Source: an uncultured Lachnospiraceae bacterium
Lineage (GTDB): Bacteria > Bacillota > Clostridia > Lachnospirales > Lachnospiraceae
DNA: 64,000 bases
Assembly (NCBI GenBank): GCA_910585765.1
Contig: CAJUES010000004.1
Location: 14,376-78,375 of the forward strand
Direction: 5' to 3'
Shown here piece by piece: positions 55,701-62,700 of the stretch; positions within the stretch are counted from its first letter, which is position 1; each line of letters opens with the position of its first letter. The notes under the pieces were generated by a model. It was not told the DNA's origin and ran no database searches. It saw only the letters and a list, made by a program, of their open reading frames with translations. Both the position numbers and the translations under genes were made by a program.

Positions 55701-55829
55701 GACAACAGCTTCACGACAAAGGCGCTGTACCGGCTCGGATTCAAGTGGCCGATGCCTGACGGAGCGTATCTGCGCAGTGCGCTGAAAGCGCTGGCAACGC
55801 TGGGATTCTTTGACGGCATGATCGTGTGA
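46749..55829 (+). CDS. Trimodular nonribosomal peptide synthetase, A-T-C-A-T-C-A-T-R
   Basis: A 3026-residue cytoplasmic megasynthase. A1 (1-480; VYTSGSTGLPKG near 148) is followed by carrier T1 (Ser523 in LGGDSI). C1 (580-1000; active site HHLIFDG 711-717) leads to A2 (1020-1500; YTSGSTGLPKG near 1169) and T2 (Ser1549 in GLTSIG). C2 (1595-2020; HHIISDG 1719-1725) leads to A3 (2040-2520) and T3 (Ser2573 in GGTSLS). A terminal NAD(P)H reductase runs 2655-3026 (GATGFLG 2664-2670, Thr in HISTVS, Tyr2821/Lys2825). The reductase should release the product as an aldehyde or alcohol. A1 has Val196 where A2 and A3 have the amino-binding Asp (1215, 2236), so its starter is probably not an alpha-amino acid. 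AAAGGAGG precedes the ATG. Gut Clostridia use related enzymes to make peptide aldehydes and pyrazinones. Confidence 0.95.
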   Translation: MDFPTNFLDKFQDIVSQYPDRTAIVDMDGARSTTYRELGELSRRVAAKLCAQGKSGAVSGIDGRSVLVCMDRRMEYVAAEIGIMMAGAAYVPLIPEYPQDRVDYIRKDCDAVCCIDAAWMEALGKAAGCEWDLEEGGYSKYSKNRALIVYTSGSTGLPKGIAHNHEGLFDGIMCIVQTLGYDEQTCLAAAAPLSFVVTLMEYHAVLSCGGCVHMLSEEVRRDVRLLEVYYAEKDITCGFISPQMLRYFKNKGKALKLVMTGSERVSMLSGDGYELYNLYGCSEAGLLISAFRVEEPMENTPIGKPVQGVEIRLLDEQGEEVPDGEIGEICARGILGECYLNMEEQSARTFQVQEDGRILLHTGDLGRRLPDGNYVYVNRRDWMVKINGQRVETGEIEMRLAAVPGVKNAAVKAFEDENGQNYLCGYYVAGAEVVPEDIRALLKNSLPDYMIPRFLKRLDELPKNVNGKLDRTALQAPGVSEYKAEYRAPENEMQRRICDAFERVLDCGTVGIDDDFFRLGGDSINVLKLAECLADAALTPQLVLGGRTPEQISVLMQQDAQSQAGLRETSVQRQETQEQRTEIEIKTEYPLTDSQMGVYLECANEPDTTMYNIPMCCELPSDMDLNRFCETVETVLSRHAAFGVTIVQREGIPVMRVCPEYAAASVEIRETDDIEETKTAFVRPFRIGEEPLYRMAVYRQQHRNYFLFDVHHLIFDGTSVKVFLEEISLLFAGEGRELRPETCSLLDMALRETSLKMTPQYRAAQEYFQKKLADVEAGDSLIKDYRPKTVSTACASVRVSLGETVPVLAVEQFVRQNGISENTLFLGAFAYALGKYTGENRSLFCTVNNGRHAAELANSVGMFVRTLPMAQSWDETSAVCAYLQEFQRHFYETMEHDCISFGELAREYGIASDILFVYQGEMLSGLSIDKKQYPACPVPPRDVQADISVMVMKGQGGYEITLDYRTDLYRAETARGLQRMFVQVLGGMLTCATLREMTLVSESDLRLLESFHGEELWYDKSKTVVDLFREQVKRTPENRAVIYKDHTYTYAQLDDLTDRLAAYIAGFGIGREQAVSVLIPRSEYMAIASLGVLKAGAAYQPLDPTYPRERLAFMLADAEAQLLIADESLLPLVPDYRGYVLLTKDIQNLPQVSRLPQPPEPKDLFILLYTSGSTGLPKGCMLEHRNIAAFCHWYRTYYDLQPESCVAAYASYGFDAHMMDLYPALTTGASSCIIEEALRLDLGELNRYMESQNVTHAFMTTQIGRAFATAMRSRTLKHLSMGGEALTPFAPEGSTVYYNIYGPTECTVNATAYEMAAFEEDVPIGKAISNIRLYVLDAFGRRVPAGVPGELCIAGVQVSRGYLNRPEKTAEVYSENPFCAHDDYRRMYHTGDIVRFLPDGNIQFIGRRDGQVKIRGFRIELTEVEEVIRRFPGVKDAAVAAFDEPAGGKYIAAYVVSDETVDIAAMNLFIEECKPPYMVPAVTMQIDKIPLNQNQKVDKRALPRPERKQEELTAPKNAVQQKIFDCAADVIGHREFGINTDLYRAGLTSIGAVKFTVTLSAAFDGAVVRNKDLKENNTVEKLERFFGQGIAKEVFEKQDAYPLTQTQGGIFVECAANPKSTIYNIPFLFRLDETVDLQRLKKAVEMTVEAHPYIKTTLHMDENGDIWQKRNDDAPFEVVVRDLLDEETLVMPYELMDGRLFRIELYDTPGGKYLFMEFHHIISDGTSCGIFIRDINRAYAGEQPQCESFSGYEAALVEQKALQGEEYVSAKAYYDSVFKNCDTEFLPAKDNVSGQTRAGVQSEGEKPAVGIYNRSVPADLKALQEFCAENRITMNALFTAAFGFVTGRYVYKDEAVFTTIYNGRNDSRLSSAVGMFVKTLPVYCNIDGDREIGEYLREIGTQLVDSMNADIYSFAEISRAYGIKADIMFAFQGDQFEFAEIAGKPAVMEQLRLDTAKAPLSVDVAVADSEVRYQVEYRSDFYEECTIAGLIDSLVTVIAEMQEKQYIRQICMVSGAAREELDSYNVTTYPVEQTTANILFERQAVRFPDKTAVIANGEKRTFSELNANANKIANRLLEMGLSIEQMVGVMMPRTVDVYAVRQGIMKAGGAFLPIDPEYPDERVSYILEDSGAKFVIMPQQLARERSLFARTLPVQTLILEELLADGGDTHNPQVDIRPENLCYCIYTSGSTGKPKGVMIEHRNLVNYVDDNPFNVEAQSYVQNASVSLAFAAITFDVSILEECIPLYHGITVCMANEEEIHNPLALSKLILAHGVDMLTCTPSYLINIIDMPEMRDALSRIKVFNVGAEAFPDALYDKIMALGTDARVFNGYGPTETTIGCAFELVTGGAVTIGKPMANIQMMMLDKYRNLLPAGVPGELLIIGNGVGRGYVGKPEMTADKFIEFEGKKAYRSGDLARWNHHGRIEFMGRMDNQVKLRGLRVELDEIENVINRYPTVKSSVVLVKEKDSIQFLCGYFVAKEQIEKQNLTCFLQKYLTPYMVPSVLIQLPELPLTNNGKVDKRALPEPEYLTDERDYVEPRTKLQRSLCDIFAMALGVKRIGIEDDFFENGGTSLSASKVAMKCMSAGIEVAYADLFTYKTPLALEQFILARKHEKKAEDAERTEKANGGGDSAEDFIKDILSRNTVERVDEIRTAAMKNVLLTGATGFLGAHILKTMIEQCDNRIYCLLRKGNAPSLEKRLKSMLVYYFSNPYEELFGDRIFVLEGDITDADSVAALREYDFEQVINCAACVKHFAADDILERVNYQGVLNLISLCTRSERELIHISTVSVAGENVGGRFPAEKKLHENELSFGQSISNKYIDTKFRAEMAVLAAASKGMKGRIVRVGNLMSRVSDGEFQINSVTNGFMRTLRGYVALGKFPVSLMDMPAEFSPIDATAEAIVKLAASEGDFSVFHAYSSYVIQMADVIEQMNALGIWVDIVSDEAFETALLSALENEEKNELISGLIAYLSSDVEEASAYIDADNSFTTKALYRLGFKWPMPDGAYLRSALKALATLGFFDGMIV

Positions 55830-55864
55830 GAAGAACTTCCCGTCAGGTTATGGAGAGTGTTGAA

Positions 55865-57637
55865 ATGATGGAGAGAAATGCATTTTTGATCAATAAAAAG
55901 ATTCATCAGTATATCCTGCCGGGGGTGCTGATGACGGTTGCGATGCAGCTGGGAAATGTGGTTGACGGCATGATCGTGGGCAACCTGCTGGAACCGGAGG
56001 CGATGGCGGCGATCGAGCTGTCTATGCCGGTTCTGCTGCTCTTGCAGATGCCGGCGATGATGCTCGCGATGGGCGGCGCTGCTGAGGCAGCAGTGCTGCT
56101 CGGGAGGCGGGAGACAGAGAAGGCGGGCGGTATTTTCACCGCCTCTCTCCTTGCCGGCGTCGGTCTGGCGCTTGTCTTTGCGTTGATGACGCCGGTTCTG
56201 CCAGGTGTCCTGGCACAAGCGCTTGCCGGCAACGAGCGGATGGCGGCGCTGGTGAGACCTTACATCGCAGTGAATTTCGGCGGAATACCGATTCTGACAG
56301 CGGCGATCATCTGCTGTTATTTTATGAATACCGACAATCACCCACAGCTGGGAAGCGCGCTGTTCATCATTGCCAACGTGGTCAATCTGGTGCTGGATTT
56401 CGTGTTTTTGAAGGTGTTTGATCTGGGAATGGCGGGGAGTGCGCTCTCGACGGTGATCGGTTATCTGACCGGCATGGTGACGGTGCTGTTTTATATGCGC
56501 TCAGAGCACAGAATGCTTCGGCTCACGAAGCCTGGGGGCAGGCTGGCAGCATATGTCCGGATGTCGGCGGCGGCAGGGATTCCGAGCGCTGCCTTCACGC
56601 TGATGTCGGCGCTCAGATCCGTCATCATCAACTCGGCGATCGTACGTTTCCTGGGCAACGATCCGATGGCGGTGTACTCTGTCTGTGCCAACGCGGTACT
56701 GATCGCGGAGCTGTGCGTGGGCGGCGTCATCGGGCTTGTTCCCAGCATCGCGGGGATTCTTTATGGGGAGCGGGATTATTACGGGATCCGGGCGCTCTCT
56801 AAGCGGGTGCTCGCCTACAGCTATCTGGCGATCGCGGCGCTGCTGGCCGTCTTTCTTGTGTTTCCGCAGGCGATCGCGGGATTGTTTGGCATCGCGGACG
56901 GGGAGATGCTCGCGCTGTGCAAGACGGCGCTGCGCATCTTTGCGTGCTCGTTTCCGTTTTATGTATATAACAAATTTCTGATGTCATACTATCAGACAAT
57001 ATTACAGCCAAAACTTTCCACGGTCATCACGGTCCTGCAGGGATTTGCAGTGATCGTGCCGCTCACGCTGGCGGGAATGTTCTGGTCTGGGTTCTACGGT
57101 GTCTGCCTGGCTGCGTTGGCGGGGGAGATTCTGACCATTGTATGTAGTGTATTGTACCGCGTGCGCGGGCAGCGGACAGGGCGTTTTCCGTCGGGCGGGC
57201 GGTATATGCTCCCGCAGGTCACAAACGAGGTCAGTCTGGATTTTTCCGTGAGAAACCAGATTGAGGATGTGGTAACGCTGCGGGATCAGCTGCTGGAATT
57301 CTGTGCGCATAACGGTATCGGAGGGAAGGATGCGAATCATCTGGCGCTCGCGCTGGAGGAGATGACTGCCAACATTGTTCAGTACGGCTATCGGAGCGGG
57401 CAGAAGAACTATATCGATATCAGCTTTACGATCCAGGATGGCAGCTATATCCTGCGGATCCGCGACGATGGTGTGCCGTTTAACCCGCTGGAACAGAAGG
57501 TGTCCAGGGAGGGACCTGTGGTCGGCGGTATCGCGCTGATCCGCAGGATCATGTCGGATTTCCAGTACACGCGGGTGCTGAATATGAACAATACGGTCAT
57601 CACGCTGGCGATCGATTACGGGAAGCAGCAGGTATGA
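55865..57637 (+). CDS. MATE-family exporter fused to an RsbW-like ATPase domain
   Basis: A 590-residue fusion. Residues 1-440 form a twelve-helix MATE (multidrug/oligosaccharide-lipid/polysaccharide) transporter. Residues about 450-590 form a HATPase_c_2 domain of the anti-sigma/serine-kinase type, with N box LALEEMTANIVQYGY (near 498) and G1 box IRDDGVPFNP. The ATG at 55865 has GGAGAG upstream; a GTG at 55826 overlaps the NRPS stop, so the genes are coupled either way. As exporter of the NRPS product it fits its place, and the RsbW-like tail has a natural partner in the STAS protein at 59484, which it may phosphorylate. The last point is inference. Confidence 0.88.
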   Translation: MMERNAFLINKKIHQYILPGVLMTVAMQLGNVVDGMIVGNLLEPEAMAAIELSMPVLLLLQMPAMMLAMGGAAEAAVLLGRRETEKAGGIFTASLLAGVGLALVFALMTPVLPGVLAQALAGNERMAALVRPYIAVNFGGIPILTAAIICCYFMNTDNHPQLGSALFIIANVVNLVLDFVFLKVFDLGMAGSALSTVIGYLTGMVTVLFYMRSEHRMLRLTKPGGRLAAYVRMSAAAGIPSAAFTLMSALRSVIINSAIVRFLGNDPMAVYSVCANAVLIAELCVGGVIGLVPSIAGILYGERDYYGIRALSKRVLAYSYLAIAALLAVFLVFPQAIAGLFGIADGEMLALCKTALRIFACSFPFYVYNKFLMSYYQTILQPKLSTVITVLQGFAVIVPLTLAGMFWSGFYGVCLAALAGEILTIVCSVLYRVRGQRTGRFPSGGRYMLPQVTNEVSLDFSVRNQIEDVVTLRDQLLEFCAHNGIGGKDANHLALALEEMTANIVQYGYRSGQKNYIDISFTIQDGSYILRIRDDGVPFNPLEQKVSREGPVVGGIALIRRIMSDFQYTRVLNMNNTVITLAIDYGKQQV

Positions 57638-57687
57638 CGGGATCACAGAGGATGAAAAGGATGAATACAATGGGAAAGTATTAGCGT

Positions 57688-58404
57688 ATGAGATTAGTAG
57701 GAGAGAGGGTGTCGCTTGCGGTTGGCGGCAGTACGGTGGAACTGTACTGGATGGACACGGGCGTGCTGGAGGATGCAGCGCATTTTGCATGCGCGTACCG
57801 GTCCTTGTCGCGCGGACGGCAGAGAAAGGTTGACGCCTTTCTGTTTATGAAGGATAAAAAGCTCTCGCTGGGGGCGGGATTGTTGCTGCGCCAGGGGCTG
57901 GCGGCACATGGGATCGACGAGCAGGAAGCCGTGATCGCGTACGGGGAGAACGGCAAGCCGTATCTGCCGGATTATCCGGATGTCCATTTTAATCTGTCCC
58001 ATTCCGGCGGGATGGCAGTCGCCGTGTTTGCGGACACTGCGGTCGGATGTGATGTCGAACGGATCGAGGCTGCCGATCTGCCGCTTGCCAGGCAGTTTTT
58101 CTCGGAGGGAGAGTATCGATATCTCGCCGGACTTCCGGCAGGACAGCAGCGGGACGCAGCCTTTTACCGGCTGTGGACCTTGAAGGAGAGCTTTGTGAAG
58201 ACGATCGGGGCAGGGCTTGCACTGCCGCTGGACGCATTTGAGATCGTGATCATGGCAGGTGAGAGCGGCGGAAAACATGAGCAGATCGAAGTCCGCCAGA
58301 ACGTGGATCCTGCGGCGCGTTATCTGTTTGGGGAATACTGTTTTGGGGGATATAGTGTGTCAGTGTGCCTGCACTGCAATCGATACCGAAAAAAGTGCGA
58401 ATGA
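57688..58404 (+). CDS. Sfp-type 4'-phosphopantetheinyl transferase
   Basis: A 238-residue enzyme that converts apo carrier domains to the holo form using CoA. Motifs: ENGKPYLPD, VHFNLSHSGG, GCDVERIEAAD (Mg-binding acids) and WTLKESFVKTIGAGL. It belongs to the NRPS cluster and should activate T1-T3 and the carrier of the second NRPS. Its last nine codons (CNRYRKKCE) are encoded by promoter element copy B, so the C-terminus was probably created or altered when that element arrived. AGGAG precedes the ATG. Confidence 0.93.
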   Translation: MRLVGERVSLAVGGSTVELYWMDTGVLEDAAHFACAYRSLSRGRQRKVDAFLFMKDKKLSLGAGLLLRQGLAAHGIDEQEAVIAYGENGKPYLPDYPDVHFNLSHSGGMAVAVFADTAVGCDVERIEAADLPLARQFFSEGEYRYLAGLPAGQQRDAAFYRLWTLKESFVKTIGAGLALPLDAFEIVIMAGESGGKHEQIEVRQNVDPAARYLFGEYCFGGYSVSVCLHCNRYRKKCE

Positions 58405-58443
58405 TACCTGAACGCACAAATGGATCGGAAGGTATGTTATCAT
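58375..58443 (+). promoter_or_regulatory. NRPS-cluster promoter element, copy B
   Basis: 57 of 69 bases match copy A (46624-46692), including the extended -10 TGTTATCAT (TATCAT at 58438-58443). Here GATACC is repeated exactly, 21 bp apart (58382 and 58403). It overlaps the 3' end of the phosphopantetheinyl transferase gene and should drive the downstream genes from 58491 to the second NRPS. Confidence 0.77.
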
Positions 58444-58490
58444 AAAAAAGTGACAAAAAATGTATTACAACAGAAAAGGAGTTCATTCTT

Positions 58491-58682
58491 ATGGCAGCTT
58501 GCAGTAACAACAGACCATGTCCCTGTACATTTGACTGCCCGAGGCATGGCAGGTGCTGTGAATGTGTGGCGCATCACAGAGACAACAACGAGGGCGTTCC
58601 AGGGTGCTTTTTCTCTGCGGAGGCGGAGGCAACCTACGACAGGAGCATAGAGGCATTGTGTCGCGACAGAGGAATCTTATAG
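58491..58682 (+). CDS. Small Cys-rich protein, DUF6485-like
   Basis: A 63-residue protein with nine Cys (CPC, CPRHGRCCEC and CFF motifs in the first 40 residues), likely to bind zinc or an iron-sulfur cluster. It resembles the DUF6485 family of Clostridia, of unknown role. AAAGGAG precedes the ATG, and it is the first gene after promoter element B. Followed after 12 bases by the VOC gene. Confidence 0.75.
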   Translation: MAACSNNRPCPCTFDCPRHGRCCECVAHHRDNNEGVPGCFFSAEAEATYDRSIEALCRDRGIL

Positions 58683-58694
58683 GAGGACTGAGAG

Positions 58695-59276
58695 ATGGAG
58701 AAGCCAAATTTTACAGGATTATCACACGTATGTATTTTTGTGGACGATGTCAAGGACGCGTTTGCGTACTATGAACGGATTCTGGGGGCAGTGCCCAACC
58801 AGCATATTCCGCATTGGAAAAACGTGGGATTTTTCCAGGCGGGCGGTTTTATTGAGGAGGCGAAGGAGGCGGAGGTCTCCATTGGATTTATGGATGTGCC
58901 GGGCACAAAGTTCACGATCGAACTGATGTGCTATCACAAGCCTGAGGGGCGCAAAGAGCCGATCATTTTCAAGGCAAACGATATCAGCGGCGCGCGCCAT
59001 GTCGCGCTGAAGGTGACGAACATTGAGGAGGCGTTTGCGTACATCAAGGCACAGCCGGATGTCACACTCATCAACACGACGGACGATTACAGGGTATACC
59101 AGATCAGCAAGACAGAACCTTCGGATTTTTATTATTTTGACGAGGCGAAGGAAAACGATGCGCAGGCGAAGCAGGCGGCGGCTGACATTCTTGGAAACAC
59201 CAAATATTTTTATTTCATCGACAAGTATGGTCTGCAGTGGGAGTTTGAGCAGGGACACACGGATATCGGGGACTGA
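58695..59276 (+). CDS. VOC-superfamily protein in the NRPS cluster
   Basis: A 193-residue protein with two VOC half-folds: FTGLSHVCIFVDDVKDAFAYYERILG, SGARHVALKVTNIEEAFAYIKAQ, and a C-terminal FYFIDKYGLQWEFEQGH. It has likely metal ligands (His in LSHVC, His in GARHVAL, Glu in WEFEQ). VOC proteins act as glyoxalases, dioxygenases, isomerases or resistance proteins. In this cluster a tailoring or self-protection role toward an aldehyde product is plausible, but it could be unrelated metabolism. Belongs to the transcript from element B. Confidence 0.82.
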   Translation: MEKPNFTGLSHVCIFVDDVKDAFAYYERILGAVPNQHIPHWKNVGFFQAGGFIEEAKEAEVSIGFMDVPGTKFTIELMCYHKPEGRKEPIIFKANDISGARHVALKVTNIEEAFAYIKAQPDVTLINTTDDYRVYQISKTEPSDFYYFDEAKENDAQAKQAAADILGNTKYFYFIDKYGLQWEFEQGHTDIGD

Positions 59277-59299
59277 TCCTGAGCGAGGGGGGAACGGAT

Positions 59300-59467
59300 A
59301 TGCCATTTATTAGCTCGAGAGTGAGCACTGTGATGACAGCATCACAGCGTTCGTCCGTGAAGGGGAAGCTCGGCAGGGCGAGCAGACACAGCCCTCTGCA
59401 TTTGTATCACGTCTACGTCAAGTACGAGGAGGTTGACAAGTGGGGCTGGAACGGAAGTAATTTTTGA
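59300..59467 (+). CDS. Core-deleted MIF/phenylpyruvate-tautomerase-like mini-protein
   Basis: A 55-residue frame with a good GGGGGGAA site. Its start, MPFISSRVSTVMTASQRSSV, is that of a MIF-like tautomerase including catalytic Pro2. Its end, VYVKYEEVDKWGWNGSNF, is the family's C-terminus. Full proteins are about 115 residues, so the middle 60 or so are missing, in frame. It may be a decayed gene that by chance stays open, or a deliberately small variant; without the central strands the usual trimer and active site could not form. Confidence 0.65.
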   Translation: MPFISSRVSTVMTASQRSSVKGKLGRASRHSPLHLYHVYVKYEEVDKWGWNGSNF

Positions 59468-59483
59468 CGGAGGGAAAGGATAT

Positions 59484-59780
59484 ATGAAGATCACAAAATC
59501 ACAAAATGGAAATAATCTTACAGTGGCACTGGAGGGACGGCTTGATACAAACACGGCACCGGAGCTTGAGAATGTACTCAAAAATTCTCTCGACGGGATC
59601 ACGGAACTGACGATCGACATGGCGGCGCTCGACTACCTGTCGTCTGCGGGACTGCGCATTCTGCTGGGCGCGCAGAAGACGATGAACAAGCAGGGCAGCA
59701 TGAAAGTGACAAATGTAAATGACACGATCATGGAGATCTTTGAAGTGACAGGCTTTGTGGATATTTTGACGGTGGTATAG
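59484..59780 (+). CDS. STAS-domain anti-anti-sigma-type protein
   Basis: A 98-residue single-domain STAS protein like SpoIIAA/RsbV: TVALEGRLDTNTAPELENVL at the start and ALDYLSSAGLRILLGAQ in the middle, where Ser54 is the phosphorylated-Ser position. It should switch partners according to phosphorylation by an RsbW-like kinase; such a domain is fused to the cluster's MATE exporter. Start at the ATG at 59484 behind AAAGGA; a longer frame is unlikely. The second NRPS starts 2 bases after its stop. Confidence 0.9.
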   Translation: MKITKSQNGNNLTVALEGRLDTNTAPELENVLKNSLDGITELTIDMAALDYLSSAGLRILLGAQKTMNKQGSMKVTNVNDTIMEIFEVTGFVDILTVV

Positions 59781-59782
59781 AA

Positions 59783-62700
59783 ATGATGGCAGATGGACAG
59801 AAAATCAGGGCGCTGAGTCTCTCGCAGAGGGAGATCGCGATGGCACAGCAGGTTCGTCCCCAGAGCGCCCAGAATACGATCTCACTGAAATTATATCTGC
59901 CAGACTGCGAACCGCAGGCGGTGAAGGAGGCGGCGGATCAGGTGCTTGACAGCGCTGATATCTTTGCCGCTTCGTTGCGCCATGACGCTTTACCGCAGGG
60001 CGGACGTGCGTGGCAGATGGTATACGGGGAGGAAAAGCTGTACGCGTGCAGTGTGTGGGAGGCATACACCGCGGAACAGGTTGAAAATCAGATGGCAGCG
60101 CTGGACAGGATCCCTATGGATATGGAGAAGCAGTTGTACCATGCAGTTGTGATGCCGCTCTCAGGAGGCGGCGTCTATTTGTATGTGCGCTTTCACCATG
60201 TCATCATTGACGGCTACGGCATGAGTCTCTTTGTGCAGCGGGTGCTGGATGTGCTCGGCGGAAAGGCGGCTGCAGAATTCGTTTATGCCGCGTCGGACGC
60301 AGCAGAGGTGCCGCAGAACAGTGATGATGACGGATTTTGGCGGGAGTATTTCAGAGATGCGGATTTCGAGCCTGCCATTTTCGCGGAAATGAAGACCGGG
60401 ACAGAGACGGGCGCGCACGAGACGCCGCAGGCACGTTCAGAGAAGACAGCCGGCTTTGACAGTATCACGCGGCGCATACCGGATGCGCTCATGCGCGGGA
60501 TCGAGGAGTTTGGCAGGCGGGAACAGGTCACTGTGCCGTATATTGTGGCAGCGGCATATGCGTACTATCTCGCACAGGCATCCGGAAAGCCGGATGCCGT
60601 ATTTCTGATGCCGCGTCTGGGGCGCACGCCGGAACAGATGGATACGCTTGGATGCTTTACGCTGCTCGTCCCTGTTCGAGTCAGGACAGAGTGTGCGGGC
60701 GAAGGCGCGGGTTCTTTTGCAGCGCTGTGCCGGGCAGCAGCGCGTGCCGCGCGGGAGGCTTCGGCGCACAAGCATATGGGATTTGACAGGATCCTCTCTG
60801 TCCTGCGGGAGGACAATACGATATCGGAGGCACTTGCCGAGTATGTGTTCAATTTTTACCGCTTTCAGTATCAGACAGCGCTGGATTACCGCGTCCGGTT
60901 CAGCGTCGCGGGCGATATGAGCAATCATATGACGTTCAGTCTGTTTTACGACAGGGATGGCGGGCTGAACATGCAGTTTGATTACAACAGTCAGTATTAT
61001 ACAAAAGAGCGGGCATCGTATCTTGCGGATGCCCTCTGTGCGATCCTGTGTGATGGCGTGCGGGATAATGTGCTGTCCCGGTCGGTCGGGGAAGCGGAAT
61101 TTCGAAAGGTTACTTCGGTTGTGGGAAAACAGATCGATATCAGGAACGATCTGACGATACCATCGCTGTTTCGCCTGGCTGCGGATTGCTACAGGGCAAG
61201 ACCGGCGGTGTATGCGGGGGACAACGTGCTCACTTTTGCGCAGCTTGACATGCTCAGCGACAGGATCGCCTGCGCGCTCGTCCGCAGGGGTGTGAAGTCG
61301 GGAGACTATGTTGCATTCATGCTAACGCGTGACATCCGGCTGATCCCGACGATCCTTGGCATATCCAAGTCGGGAGCGGCTTTTATCCCGATCGACCCGG
61401 CATATCCGACAGAGCGGATTGCGTACATCATGGAAAACAGCTGTGCTTCCTGTCTGATCTCGTCACCGGAGATCGCGATGGCAGGAAATTACGATTATGT
61501 GGACATCGATCAGCTGATGCGCCAGGAGGCGGCATGTGACCTGCTGCCAGCGATCCGGCAGGAGCAGCCCGCATATATGATCTACACATCGGGGACGACG
61601 GGCAGGCCAAAGGGCGTGATGCTCTCGCACAGGGGGATTGCCAACATCGTCCACCCGGACAATAACCCGTTTAACCGGGACATCACACAGAACTGCCGCG
61701 GGATCGTGGCGATCGGGTCGATCTGTTTTGATATTTCGCTCTTTGAGATCTTTGTCCCGCTGATGAACGGGCTGTTTGTCGAGCTTGGCAGTGAGAAGGC
61801 GATGGTCGACGCCGGGGAGCTGGCGGCAGCGATCCGGCGTCACGGCGCGGATGTGCTGCACTGCACGCCGTCGCGCATCACGGCATATCTTGCAAACACT
61901 GCATTTGCGGATGCGCTGGGGCATGTCAGGGCGGTGCTCGCTGCTGGGGAGGTGCTTCCGGGCAGTCTGGTAAATCAGCTAAACAATACATATGGCATCC
62001 GCATTTACAACGGCTACGGGCCCACGGAGACGACGATCGGCGCGACGATCACGGAGGCGGGCGATGACCTGAGCATCGGCAGTCCGATCGCGAATATGGG
62101 GATCGTCCTGCTAAACAGGGATCGCAGACCGGTTCCGTACGGGGCGTCCGGTGAGATCTGTGTGTACGGGAATGGTGTGGGGATCGGTTATCATGCCAGA
62201 CCGGATGAGACGGCGGCAAAATACATTGAGTGGAACGGCATGCGGCTGTATCGAACGGGCGATCTGGGCTGTTTCATGGAAGACGGCAGGCTGGTTTACC
62301 GCGGGCGGAATGACAGGCAGGTCAAGCTGCGCGGTCTGCGGATCGAGCTCTCGGAGATCGAGAATGTCATGGGAGCGTTTCCGGGCGTGGCGGCGTGCAG
62401 CTGTATTGTGCGCAAGATCGACAAGACGGATCATCTGGTGGGATTTTATACTGTTTCGGAGCGGGCACAGGTCGAGGGCGAGAAGCTGAGGGAGCACATG
62501 AAGTCACATCTGACCTCCTATATGGTACCGGATGTCTTAAAAGAGCTTGCCGCGATGCCGCAGACGCCTAACGGCAAGACGGATCAGAAGGCGCTGATGG
62601 CGGAGCCGGTTGAATATCAGCACGCGTACCGTGAGCCGGTGACGGCAAGGGAAAAACGGATGTGCAGAGCCTTTGAAGAAACGCTGGAGCTGACGCAGGT

